Shown here: one piece after another, positions 1 to 10,398 of the stretch
Position numbering within the stretch: the first letter of the stretch is position 1
How the letters are laid out: each line of letters begins with the position of its first letter
Source of the DNA: Pseudopithomyces maydicus
Taxonomy: Eukaryota > Ascomycota > Dothideomycetes > Pleosporales > Didymosphaeriaceae
Length of the DNA stretch: 64,000 bases
Direction of reading: 5' to 3'
Assembly: GCA_026873275.1 (NCBI GenBank)
Contig: JANTUC010000001.1
Location: forward strand, 2,666,001 to 2,730,000
The notes under the pieces: generated by a model
Databases searched by the model: none
Seen by the model: only the letters and a program-made list of their open reading frames with translations
Told to the model about the DNA's origin: nothing
Translations under genes and position numbers: made by a program

Positions 1-3000
1 GATTGCAGGCAGGAAATCCTCGCCTAGATAACTCAAAGCCTGACTCGGCACCGCGAGAGCGGACAACAGCCACACGTCACCTAGCCCCGCTGCTGACATA
101 GCTCTTCCATCGCAACACGTAAACCTGTGCACTTTCCACCGGCCAATCCACACAAGGCTGCCCACCAGGCTAAATCGACAACTGCACGCAAGAACACTCC
201 ATGTCTTGGCTGCGAGCTTCGAGGCTCTCCGGCTTCTAGCGGCGATGCCCTGCTGCAGGGTAGACTGACTAACTCGACCCGTCAAATGCTAATCTCAGAA
301 ATCCATCTCCGGTACATTTGCATAATCTCTCCTCTCCCCCTCCGCCCCGTTCGCCAGATGTTGGTCGCCTGGGTACGCCGCCCTGCCCCTGCAATCCCTT
401 CGGTCGAACCTCCGCTTTCACAGGCAATTATTATGGACCCGAAATGCGATAGCGTGCGTCATACTGTACCTACCTTGCAGATCAGGGTTCGCAAGATCTA
501 CCGGGCATATCGTGGGATTGGGCCGGCGGTGACATGCGCCACCAGTAACCTACTCGAGCAATTTACACGACGATCTGCTAGCCCTGAAGCTCTCCATCAT
601 CCGCGAGCATGACAAAAAATGGCACAAAGGATCAAGTTTCGCTGGGACAATCGTCGATGGATCATGTTATGCTGGGGAAATCGTCGATGAGGTTTACTAG
701 CATGTATGTGATGGAGAGGTGCCGGAAAATTCCGCACTCCCGGACCGTGTATCCACAAAGCAGGGTCAGTGGGAGCGGAAAAAATCTTCTTTCAAAATCT
801 ATAAGGAGAAATTCCTTTTTTAGTTTGATAACTTGGAAGGCGTCCGGACATCTGAAACAAACACGCATACGTATACACGCTCTGGCCTACTTACTAAACG
901 GCTTATAGGCTGCTGTGAGCTTGGCTATCGCGGAATTCAACAAACAGAAATTTTGACTCGTGTATGCCATATGTAGTGGAGAACCTGACATTTGTGGGTC
1001 CAATGGAGAAGAGGGGTTGGGGTTCCGTAATCCCTCGTGGGCTGACATACACAGTCTTCGCAGAGCCAGTGGGAACCCACGTGGGCCAAAACACGCAGCC
1101 TCGTCCAGAATGCATACACTCCTACTGCTATACATATTCTAGGTGGTTTGAGCATGATATCAAACATATGTACATATGATCCATTCCTCTGATTACTCGC
1201 CAATTGGCTTTTATAACAGAATCTTCGACCTGAACACTGAGAATGAGCTGAAGAGTCGTTTCGGAGCTAAAACTCGAGGAAGGCCCATCTCCGTGACAGT
1301 ACTTGGGTGCCAAGACGAAATAATCCACCCAGGATACCCATCACAATGGCTCATTATCAGATCCGCTCCTCTTCAAAATACCGCCGAAGTTCCTCCTTTC
1401 GCCCACGCTAGTCTTGCTATTGGTAATTGTTACCGTGAAAAAGAATGCCCTCCACGCTTCAACCCGCACTGTGAGATTTGCCACCGATGTCGGACTAGGC
1501 TAAGTGGACAAACGTGTAGGTGGCCAATGCAAATAATAGACTTCTGGGGTGAGCATTGACCTGCGGGTATCTGCCTAGAGATCTCGATTCGAAGTGATAT
1601 GCCAAGTGACTCAAGCATGAGTCTGAGGCCTTAGTCTGTCCTTGTTTGCAGCTCGCGGTTATGGCGGCGTTACAGTGCCCCGTGTACCTGTGTACGTCTG
1701 CCGAGGTAAGATGAGGATGAGGATGAGGGTTGCTCGAAGCATAGGGCTAGCATATTTACAATATGAAAGTATTGCATGCAGGTATATCCAAAAAAGGGAA
1801 AAGTCTCCTTGAGAAGAGCCCGCTTTAATAGATCCATATACATGTATACCTGGATAGATGTCGATGCTCCGCTATGTACGGTTGAGTACAGCAGAGCCGC
1901 TCATCCGTCCAGGTCTCCGTTGATGGGAAAACCACGCAGCTGCAACCCCTAGTCTAGACTGCGGCTCTTCAATGATCTACGTACCTCCAATGTTCTACAA
2001 CATTTCTCCGAGTATATCCTGCACCATGACCTCGTCGCGCACGGCCGTACTCCAAATATCCCTCGGTATGCAGACGCCCGGGCCACCACGAACCGTTGTC
2101 GACGGGCCCGGCACCAGTTTTAGTACCGGCTGCCCGACCTTCTCACGCACGATGACATGGCCAGCAACCTCAGCTCTGTCCGTTAGAAATATCACCCCAC
2201 GAGCGGGGAACGACGAGTGGTCAAGGCTCAGATGGTATGTAAGTCTATGTAGCACCAACTTTACATACATAGTCTACCCAAGTACGCACATACACGGACG
2301 CGCGTACGCACGGGCATGGCTCGGACGGATTTCTGGATTCATCGCAATTATGTCGGGGTATGCTGGGGATTAGGCGCCTATTCCCGATGGTATTCCCGCT
2401 GGGTCGGGTTGCATCGTCACCGCCATAGATGAGGTCATGGCTTCTGGGGACTACTTGCTTGGTGAGTGCAGGACGTATGCTGCTGGATGATGTCGTCACC
2501 GACGGGATGTAACACTGGAATTTGATCGACGAGGTGAAGCTGTCTGTTTCCATGCAGGCAGAAGAAGATATCAGCCCTAAGCTAACTCAGGTGCAATAGG
2601 GCAACAGCAACCCACCCCGCCGTTATCATACACACGATATAGGCCATGATGCCTAGACCTTGCAACGACCGCGATGGCGAATCCTATACTGGGTCGTTAA
2701 TTCTTGCAATCGGTACGACTGCAGACATTTAGAACGCATGGATTGATCTTAATTACATTTCAGATACACCCCATTCTCGTCGCAACTTCCTTGAGGTTTT
2801 GGCGTCTGCCTATCTGGAGTCCACTTATACCGGTACATTTTAGACCGAAACATTTGTTCAAGATACGAAGATAACCTCGGGGCAGTATGCTTGCTCCCCT
2901 CAAATTCTCCGCATTCAACCGTCAAGCCTCTGCCGTACGCCTTGACTGGCGATAAGCTATCGTGTCCCCGCACCGGCAACATTAACCGTTGCGCGATTGC

Positions 3001-3301
3001 CCCGACCACCAACCATCACCGCCAATCCGCAGCAAGCGTCCTCGCGCCGTCTTCTATCCCTGTTAAATGACCTTCCACATGTAGCAATCAGCGTGGCGAT
3101 ACAGTGCAGGTGGCCACCTACTTTTATCAATGACGAGAAATCGCATGCTTTTGGGTATAGGCGCAGCCGTGTACGGAAGATAATACCTTGGAATACTCTG
3201 TTCATAAAAATCTATTTTCTTTGCTTCGCCTGCGTGTCGAATCGTGTTTGGATCTTCATACTGCACCGTAAAGAAAAAGAGCGAGGCTACAAGACGCTAC
3301 C
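1..3301. other. Gene-poor intergenic stretch, 3.3 kb
   Basis: No open frame here has recognisable family features or a consistent exon series; open frames are short and overlap on both strands. A three-copy ATGAGG run lies near 1711-1728. The minus-strand frame 1995-2270 reads somewhat more like protein than the rest but has no clear start or partner exon, so it is not called as a gene. The last few hundred bases presumably hold the promoter of the transporter that starts at 3302. Confidence 0.6.
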
Positions 3302-4952
3302 ATGGGAAAAGAGGATATTCAAAATGCGAGGTACATATCAGATGACTTGCAAGAAGAGAAGGGTGCATACAGGAATGCGGACAAAGCCCTCGAATTCTTG
3401 AAGCATAACGAGACAGCGGCGGAGCATACCCTCGTGGATGAGAGAAAACTGGTGACACGTATCGACTGGATGATTGTGCCAATTATGTTTGCATGCTACT
3501 TTCTTCAATATCTTGACAAGTCACTATGTAAGCCTGTCCGTACACACATTTGCAAATCATAGACTGATCGGATTAAGTAAATTATGCGGCCGTCATGGGT
3601 ATCTTCGAGGATGCCAACATCACCACAGAGCAGTATGGGACCCTTTCGTGGCTGTTCTATCTGGCATTCTTAATCTTTGAGATGCCTCACGCATTTTTGA
3701 TGCAACGGCTTCCGCTCGCCAAGTATCTCGGCACGTGTGTTTGTCTCTGGGGTACGGTAGTTGCTTGCACTGCAGCATGTAACTCATATGCTTCGCTCGC
3801 AGCATGTCGCTTTTTGCTGGGCATGTTTGAGTCTGCAATCAGCCCGTCACTTATTCTCATAACCTCGATGTGGTACAAGCGGTATGTGAATCGAAACCAT
3901 ATTAACTTTCGATATTGACTCGAGTGCAGCCACGAGCAGCCAAAACGGGTTGGATTTTGGTATATCGGGGTTGGATGCGCGGTAATGGCCGGATCGCTGA
4001 TCTCCTATGGTTTCCAACACTACGAAGGTACCCGCTTCAACAACTGGCAAATTATGTTTTTATGCGTAGGTGTGGTCACCGTCTCTGCCGGAATTGTTGT
4101 AATAATATTTCTGCCCGACAACCCAATGTCAAGTCGGTTATCCCAGGCAGAAAAGGTGGTTGCAGTGGAGCGTCTGCGTGAGAACAACACAGGCATCGAA
4201 AACAAGCAGTTCAAGCTCTACCAGTTCCTCGAGACGCTGCGTGACCCGCAGGTCTGGCTTCTGGCATACATCACCACCGCAGCAAGTATTCCGAATGGCG
4301 CAGTGGGATCGTTTCAATCGGTTCTGATCAAGAGTTTTGGATTCTCAAACAAAATTACAGCGTTGCTTCAGATTCCTGGAGGCTTCATAGCGGTTTTGAG
4401 TGTCATAAGTGGGACACAGATCGCAGCGAGATACAACTGTCGCGGTGCCATGCAGATTGTATGGACAGCATTAGGTGGCATATTAGGAGGAGGTCTAATT
4501 GCCTTTCTTCCAACGAGCAATCGCGCAGGAAGACTGGTGGGCAACTACTTTACTCATGTTACGGGAGCTTTTCTGCCGCTTTCGTACTCGTTCGCAGCGT
4601 GCAATTTTGCGGTAAGCCTGTTGCTTATTTTCTGCGTTACCTTTGGCATCTGACAATCAAGCAGGGCCATACCAAAAAAGTCACAATGAACGCTATCTTA
4701 CTCATGTCATTCTGTCTCGGAAACATTCTCGGACCGCTCACCTTCCGCGATGAAGATGCGCCAGAGTTTACCCCAGCGAAGGTGACTATCGTCGCAGTCG
4801 ATTCGACCGTTGTAGTCGCTGTCATGGTCCTGCTGGGATATTACAGATGGGAAAACAAAAGGAGGGATAGTGTGGATGTGGAGCATAGACCAGACATCGA
4901 ATTCAGTGATCTGACCGATCGCGAGAACTTGGAGCTGAGGTACAAATACTAA
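3302..4952 (+). CDS. MFS transporter, Dal5/allantoate permease-like (anion:cation symporter family)
   Basis: Predicted plasma-membrane permease of the fungal Dal5-like family, which imports small organic anions such as allantoate, vitamins or dipeptides; the substrate cannot be read from sequence. Exons 3302-3527, 3578-3881, 3930-4611 and 4665-4952 join with canonical GT/AG introns of 48-53 nt and agreeing phases, giving 499 residues. The first splice creates the family hallmark LDKSLLNYAAVMGI at the end of TM1. About 12 hydrophobic segments are visible, with a hydrophilic N-terminus (about 55 residues), a central loop containing the typical SQAEKVVAVERLRENNTG, and a hydrophilic C-terminal tail with the DLTDRENLELRY ending usual for this family. 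It is followed on the same strand by a hydrolase and an ammonia-lyase homologue, so it may serve that set; this is inference. Confidence 0.93.
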
Positions 4953-5388
4953 GTGCTCATTGTTGAATAGGTCGAAAATTTATATTTGGGTCCGAGAAAG
5001 TCGTTCATGTCTCCAAATGGAGCTGCGTAAGACCTGAAGCGGCCAGATCGTTTTTCTTAGATATGTACGTAGCTAATCTTCGTCATCGAATGATGTGGTG
5101 GCCTTGGAATCTGGTAAGTAGAGTATCATCTAGGTTAATCAGGTGGAATTGCAGCAATGCACGAAGAGAGTTTGATGACACCCGTCGATTCTGAATTTGA
5201 ACTAGAGCTTATGCTGACTTTGTCGTGATTCGACTGCTCGTCACAACAAAGTTTAGTGGAACACGAGCCTGTGGTCAGTGCGCGGTGGCTGCTTCTCATG
5301 TACTTGCTAGCTGGACCACACAGTTCCTATTTAACCTTTAAAGCAGGATTCAGGAAGGTGCCGGTTGCCTGCATGCTACCTAGATATC
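4953..5388. other. Intergenic, promoter side of the hydrolase gene
   Basis: This 436 bp gap separates two + strand genes. A TATTTAA element at 5328-5334 lies about 55 bases before the hydrolase ATG and could be its TATA-like box; the call is weak. Nothing else recognisable. Confidence 0.4.
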
Positions 5389-6803
5389 ATGTCCTTTGAA
5401 AATTTCATCATTACTGAGCACTGGTCTCCTTGCCAGCTCATCCGCGAATATCCGCACGGTGTCAAAAGCGACGATGCTGATCTATCTATCGCAGTCAAAG
5501 AGTACCGTCCGCGCAATGGTAACCAGCTCTCAGAAAACGCGGTGACCATCATTGCAAGCCCTGGAAACGGGTTTCCGAAAGTATGATTAGGAATATGGAC
5601 TTGAATGTCTCTCTACTGAACACTCGCAGGAATGTTATGAAGCCATGTGGGATGAGATCCTAGAAGCTGCAAAAGGTTTCGAGGTGCGATCAATATGGAT
5701 AGCCGACTACGCACACCAAGGCGCGAGCTATGCAAAGAATGCGGATACGCTCGGCGACGACCCTGCCTGGCCGGACCATTCGCGTGATCTCCTTTTGATG
5801 GTCAATATGTTCCGAAAAAAGATGAAGCCTCCGTTTGTGGGCATCGCGCATAGCATGGGATGTGCTCATATGTAAGTCTTTTGTCTTGACATGAGAGGGC
5901 AAGTTGTGTCGTGCACCAATTCGGTCATATAAATATCGAATGATAGCTCTTCCCAATATTCCTGGTACTAAGCATTCACAGTGCCAACTTGGCTTTGATT
6001 CACCCTCGTCTTTTCCATTCTTTGGTCTTCATCGACCCTGTCATTGTCGCCTCTCACCCCCTGGCCCAAACGCCGCGATGCTTTCGTCTCTCCGTCGAGA
6101 AAACTGGGAATCGCGTGAGAAAGCCGAGGCTTCGTTTAAAAAGAATGCCCTCTTCAAGTCCTTTGATCGCCGTCCTCTGTCGGCTTTCCTGGCTCACGGT
6201 CTCAGAGACTTGGACAATGGATCGGTAACATTGACAACGCCCAAAGCTCAAGAAGCCTGGTCATATGTGCGGTCACATTTTCATTCCATTCCGGAAGATT
6301 CCACTACCCCAGATGCTCGGCAGCAGGAGCGAATGCTCAATCCAGAATTCCTTCCGTTCGAGGGTGGCGGCCTGGAAACATTTGCACGAGGGGACAGCGT
6401 GCATACCATGCAATCTCTTCCTTACCTTCGCCCCAGAACTTATTATCTGATCGGGGAGCGCTCTCACATCAACCAAGCGGATCAGCGCAAAGATATTCTG
6501 GAATTGACAGGAACCGGAGGTGGTGGCAATGGTGGAGTGCAAGACGGTGGTACCGAGATGAAGATCCTCTCAAAAACATCACACTTCCTTTGTTTCGAGG
6601 CACCGAAGAGGGTTGCAAGTGAGATCTCCGAATGGTTGGAGAAGGAAATGATGCGTTGGCAAATGGAAAGGGAGTATTGGGCTCAGGTAGATACTGGGAA
6701 GAGTAAGAATAACAGGAAAGAGCTCTCCGATAAATGGATCGAGATGGTAAAAAGAGGTGCGAGAGTTCCTAGACCTACTGCAAAGAGCGCTGCTAAGCTG
6801 TGA
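5389..6803 (+). CDS. Alpha/beta hydrolase, AKT2-like family, PTS1 ending; frame broken in exon 3
   Basis: Serine hydrolase-fold protein of the fungal family that includes the peroxisomal AKT2-type hydrolases of Alternaria; the reaction is not known for most members. Exons are 5389-5580, 5630-5871 and 5982-6803, with introns of 49 and 110 nt. The nucleophile elbow is AHSMG (Ser about 139), where the usual first Gly is Ala. A candidate catalytic His lies in SHFLCFEAP near the C-terminus. The last three residues, AKL, are a functional type of peroxisomal PTS1 signal. The reading frame changes inside exon 3 at the C run 6057-6061: both flanks are clearly coding and conserved in character, but they lie in frames that differ by one missing (or two extra) bases, and no intron can bridge them. 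It is therefore either an assembly error or a recent inactivation. Expected length is about 418 residues. Confidence 0.8.
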
Positions 6804-7447
6804 GGGGTTTGCGAGTTGACATGGGAATTGCGGCCGATAGAGTGGGGGAAGATATCTTTGGTGAAACCTCGCCTGTACTAGTCCAGGCTATAGTGTATAG
6901 GATCCTGCAAGCCCGCCCGAGTGAGAAAGACGGTTTTTTCCACCGAATCCTTGCTAACTCCGTATGCACACGAATGCGATAATTCCATGTTGGGGCAAGT
7001 CGAATCATGGGTTGACAAACCACTTGCACTATGCTATGCCGCACCTTCGTTGGTCCTAACCATATCCGGACGGTGCGAAACCGGTTAAATAATTCCTGTC
7101 GTACCAGATCCTGCCAGGACATCCGCACTCCTGTTGTTCATTGGCTTGTCTGAATAATATTTTTGAATTTCACCACGTGGAGGACGGCATACCTACACGT
7201 TCTCAACCTGACACGTCGTCACGAGGTACCCCCGCTCGTTTTGGCCGACACCGCGCGAGGCGGCTGCCTGAGGCCGCTACAGGGGTGTGAACGAGTCTCG
7301 TGGTTTGAGCCACCAGGATCGATCAGAGTCGGTGAGGCAGTCTCACCGCCGTTGATATCTTTGCTTTAATCCGCTGTTATTCATCGCAAGAAGATGCGCT
7401 TGTGTCTGCCCAAGTGTCATTGATCATACGGGGCGATTTAGAAGAGC
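6804..7447. other. Intergenic between hydrolase and ammonia-lyase homologue
   Basis: A 644 bp gap between two + strand genes. No open frame with family features. It should contain the hydrolase 3' end and the promoter of the ammonia-lyase homologue. No convincing TATA box or repeated operator-like motif was found by eye. Confidence 0.5.
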
Positions 7448-9853
7448 ATGGCTGCCGGGGAGTTCAGCCGCTTGCTCGTTTCGCACTGGCGCGAGCTACA
7501 CGAAAAGCTTCGCTCGCAGGATGAGGTGATAGTCATTGACGGACGCAGCCTCAGTGTTGCTAGTGTAGTTGCATGTGCTAGGTATGTCCCATTCCCAAAA
7601 CATAAAACAGCATGGCACTATTAGCCAAATTGTCCACTCGAGCAACGTAACAGGCGGAGGAGGTGCACTGATTAACATACTTTAGATATGGACAAGACGT
7701 AACAATTCATGAAGAAACTGCGGAAATAATTCGTAGGCAGACAGAAAAGAAATATGGCGATCTGCGAGACGGTGAAACCATGTCAGGTATGCTTGGTGTA
7801 AATATAACATTGAACATAACTAATTGAACAGGCTCATGGAGACCTATGAGTTATGACAGTGCTGCACCCATAAGGATCGCAGCCGTCGAACAGCCGCAAC
7901 AGGATATGATGCGTGACTGCCATTTCGGGATCTTATCAGGAGACACCGACCTCGATATATCCCAGGCGACTCGCGCTTTCTCTTCAGCGATTCCGCTCAA
8001 TGATCCCTTAGAAAGCACTACTATGCCCGAGTCCTGGGTTCGGGCGCAAATGCTGGTAAGTATAACCCAGGAATTGCATAGATGTACTCAGACTGGCCTG
8101 TGCGATATTATATCGCAGCAAAAAGCGGCGTGTCAAATATGAAATGTATCTGTATAAGCTAACTTTGTATTTCCGGGTGTAGGTACGAGCGAACATGCTG
8201 GCTTATCCAAGCGTTGGAATACGACCCCTTTTACTAGAAAAACTTGCTCAACTGCTCAATATGGATGTCGTACCAAGGGTCCCCATAAGAGGGTCTATCT
8301 CTGGTGTTGGCGATATGGGTCCGCAGTCTTACGTCGGAAGTGTAATGACCGGCAAGCCCTCTGTACAAGCATGGATTGGAGACCGCATCCAAGGTGGGCG
8401 GAGACTTGTGCCTGCCGATGAAGCACTGAGTTACGCGGAAATCGAGCCTATCGAATTGCGTGCAAAAGAAGGCATGGCACTGATGGTAGGGACCTCAGCT
8501 TCCGCGGGTGTCTCTTCACTTGCAATGCACGAGGCGATATGTCTTGCCGCAACGGCGCAAGTTGTCACAGCAATGGGAGCAGAAGCCTTGTGTACCGCAG
8601 ACATGTGCTTCCATCCGCTGCTTGCCGACGTTAGACCACATAGAGGACAGAGCGAATGCGCAACAAACCTGCGCTCCTTTGTCGAAGGGTCAAAACTCAT
8701 CGCTTGGGATTCAGCGAAAGATGACTTCATGGCACGGTCAGACCGATACCCTATTAGAGCTTCGCCGCAATGGTTGGGACCGTGTCTGGAGGACTTGCAA
8801 CTCGCGCATAACCAGCTGCTTGTAGAAATTAACTCCGCGACCGATACCCCCTTGATAGATCCTACCTCAGGCAAGATGATCCACGGCGCCAATTTCATGG
8901 CAAAGTCATTGTCGTCATCTATGGAGAAAGTCCGCAATGTCTGCCAGAGCATAGGGCAAATGATCTTCGCACAATGTACGGAGATCATCAACCCTTCAAC
9001 GAACAAAGGCCTCGCACCGTATCTTGTGGTAGACGAACCTAGCCAGTCCGCGATGTTCAAGAGCACCGATACCCTCGTGGCTGCCCTTCAGAGCGAATTG
9101 GGTTTCCTGGCAAACCCTGTGAGCACGCACGTACAGTTTGCAGAAATGGGGTACCAAGCCATCAATTCCCTGTCTCTAGTTTCCGCGCGGTACACCCTCA
9201 CCGCCCTCGACGTCCTGACCCAACTCGCAGCTGCGCACATGGTCGCTTTGTGCCAAGCGTTAGACCTCCGCGCACTCCACATACAGTTCCTCTACGCGCT
9301 CGCTCCGAAGTTTAAATTTCTCACGCGTCGCTGCTTGAGCGAATGCACCGAGCCTACAACACCCTCAGGCGAGGGACCTGGCTCAGAGATAGCGTACGAT
9401 CTTTGGATCAGCCTTTCAGACCGTCTGAATACTACCACCAATCTCGACTCTCGCGCGCGCTTTTCGTCTGCCCTCGATTACTTGCAAACTGTATTTCTTC
9501 GCTACCTACCGGTGAACTCTCGCTCCTTGGAAGCTGTGCAACAGTGGAATGCCGATTGCGTCCACGAGGCGTGTGCCACGTATACTGCTGTGCGTACGCG
9601 TTACCTGGCTAACCCTGATGCGACCCCCATTTTGGGAAAGGCCAGCAAGAAATGCTACAACTTCGTACGGCAGCGACTAGAGGTACCTTTCGTGGGCAAC
9701 GATTATTTTCGAGCGGCTGAAAGAGATGACGGGACACGATTGGGTAGTAGGATCAAGTACAAAACGATAGGGAGCATGAATAGCGCCGTTTACGAAAGCA
9801 TGAGAACTGGAGCATCTTACTCGGTTATCGTCGAGTGCTTTGAGGAAGTTTGA
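7448..9853 (+). CDS. Ammonia-lyase (PAL/HAL) homologue lacking the MIO motif
   Basis: Full-length member of the aromatic amino acid ammonia-lyase fold, 709 residues, close to fungal PAL length. Exons 7448-7581, 7686-7786, 7832-8055 and 8183-9853 have consistent phases. Family blocks present: MPESWVR, the core PIRGSIS-x3-D, DRYPIRASPQWLGP, PLIDPTSGKMIHGANF, ELGFLANPVSTHVQFAE, NSLSLVSAR and QALDLRA. The catalytic centre is altered. The Ala-Ser-Gly that cyclises to the MIO electrophile is Gly-Val-Gly (residues 194-196, 8303-8311). The Asn of the NGT block is Val255, the Asn of the DNPLID block is Thr375, and the YGVTTGFG loop is replaced (Tyr68-Gly kept, TTGFG absent). Known PAL/HAL chemistry needs MIO, so ordinary deamination of Phe or His is unlikely. 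The frame is open throughout and the remaining blocks are well kept, which argues against simple decay. It lies downstream of a transporter and a PTS1 hydrolase on the same strand. Confidence 0.9.
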
Positions 9854-10398
9854 AAGAAGAGGGAGGCTGAATAATGTCTACATCCTCACACGCTCCTGCA
9901 TATATCCTAGGTTCTGGAAATACGAGGCGGGCTTTCCTTCCCCTCGGCCATGTAGCCTATTGGGCAAGTATATTTGCCCGGCAAGCACGACTCACTTGGC
10001 TCAATTTTTTTTGACAAGTTCCCCTGCATCTACTGGCTTACGAACTACCGGAAAAACTGCAAAACGAATCCAAGACGTGACTGCCCAATCAAAAGTCTTG
10101 CACTGAGTTTTTGGTGGGAAAAAGGGGGGGACAGCGCGAAATTCTTGAATCAAGGACGCATTCAAGTTGGTACAAAGATATGAATCAATAATAGCATAGT
10201 TGTCCTAACTACATATCTATGCTTACAAGGTGGAAATACACTTCAAAATGATCCAATATCGTGTACATGTTTTTGTTCATGTGTTCATGTATATGTGGTC
10301 TTCTTGTAGGCTCTATCTTACAGGGTAGTATGAGCTTGCCCGCCATCCACGAAGCATAGTGTTGTTCAGCAAATGGTGGATTATTCAGGCTTCCCAGC
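9854..10398. other. Convergent intergenic gap
   Basis: A 545 bp gap between the + strand ammonia-lyase homologue and the 3' end of the minus-strand PPR gene, so it should hold two 3' ends. T-rich and AT-rich patches occur (around 10005-10015 and 10190-10290). No gene seen. Confidence 0.5.

Noticed and set aside
1..3301. RIP-mutated transposon in the gene-poor left end
   Set aside because: Base composition is not strongly AT-skewed, and no terminal repeats or transposase/reverse-transcriptase motifs were found by eye.
7787..7831. Idea that the missing TTGFG loop of the ammonia-lyase homologue hides in intron 2
   Set aside because: The 45-nt intron reads into stop codons and contains no such motif in any frame; its splice sites are good.
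8431..9066. 211-codon antisense frame opposite the ammonia-lyase homologue
   Set aside because: No protein-family features; the sense frame matches PAL blocks throughout.
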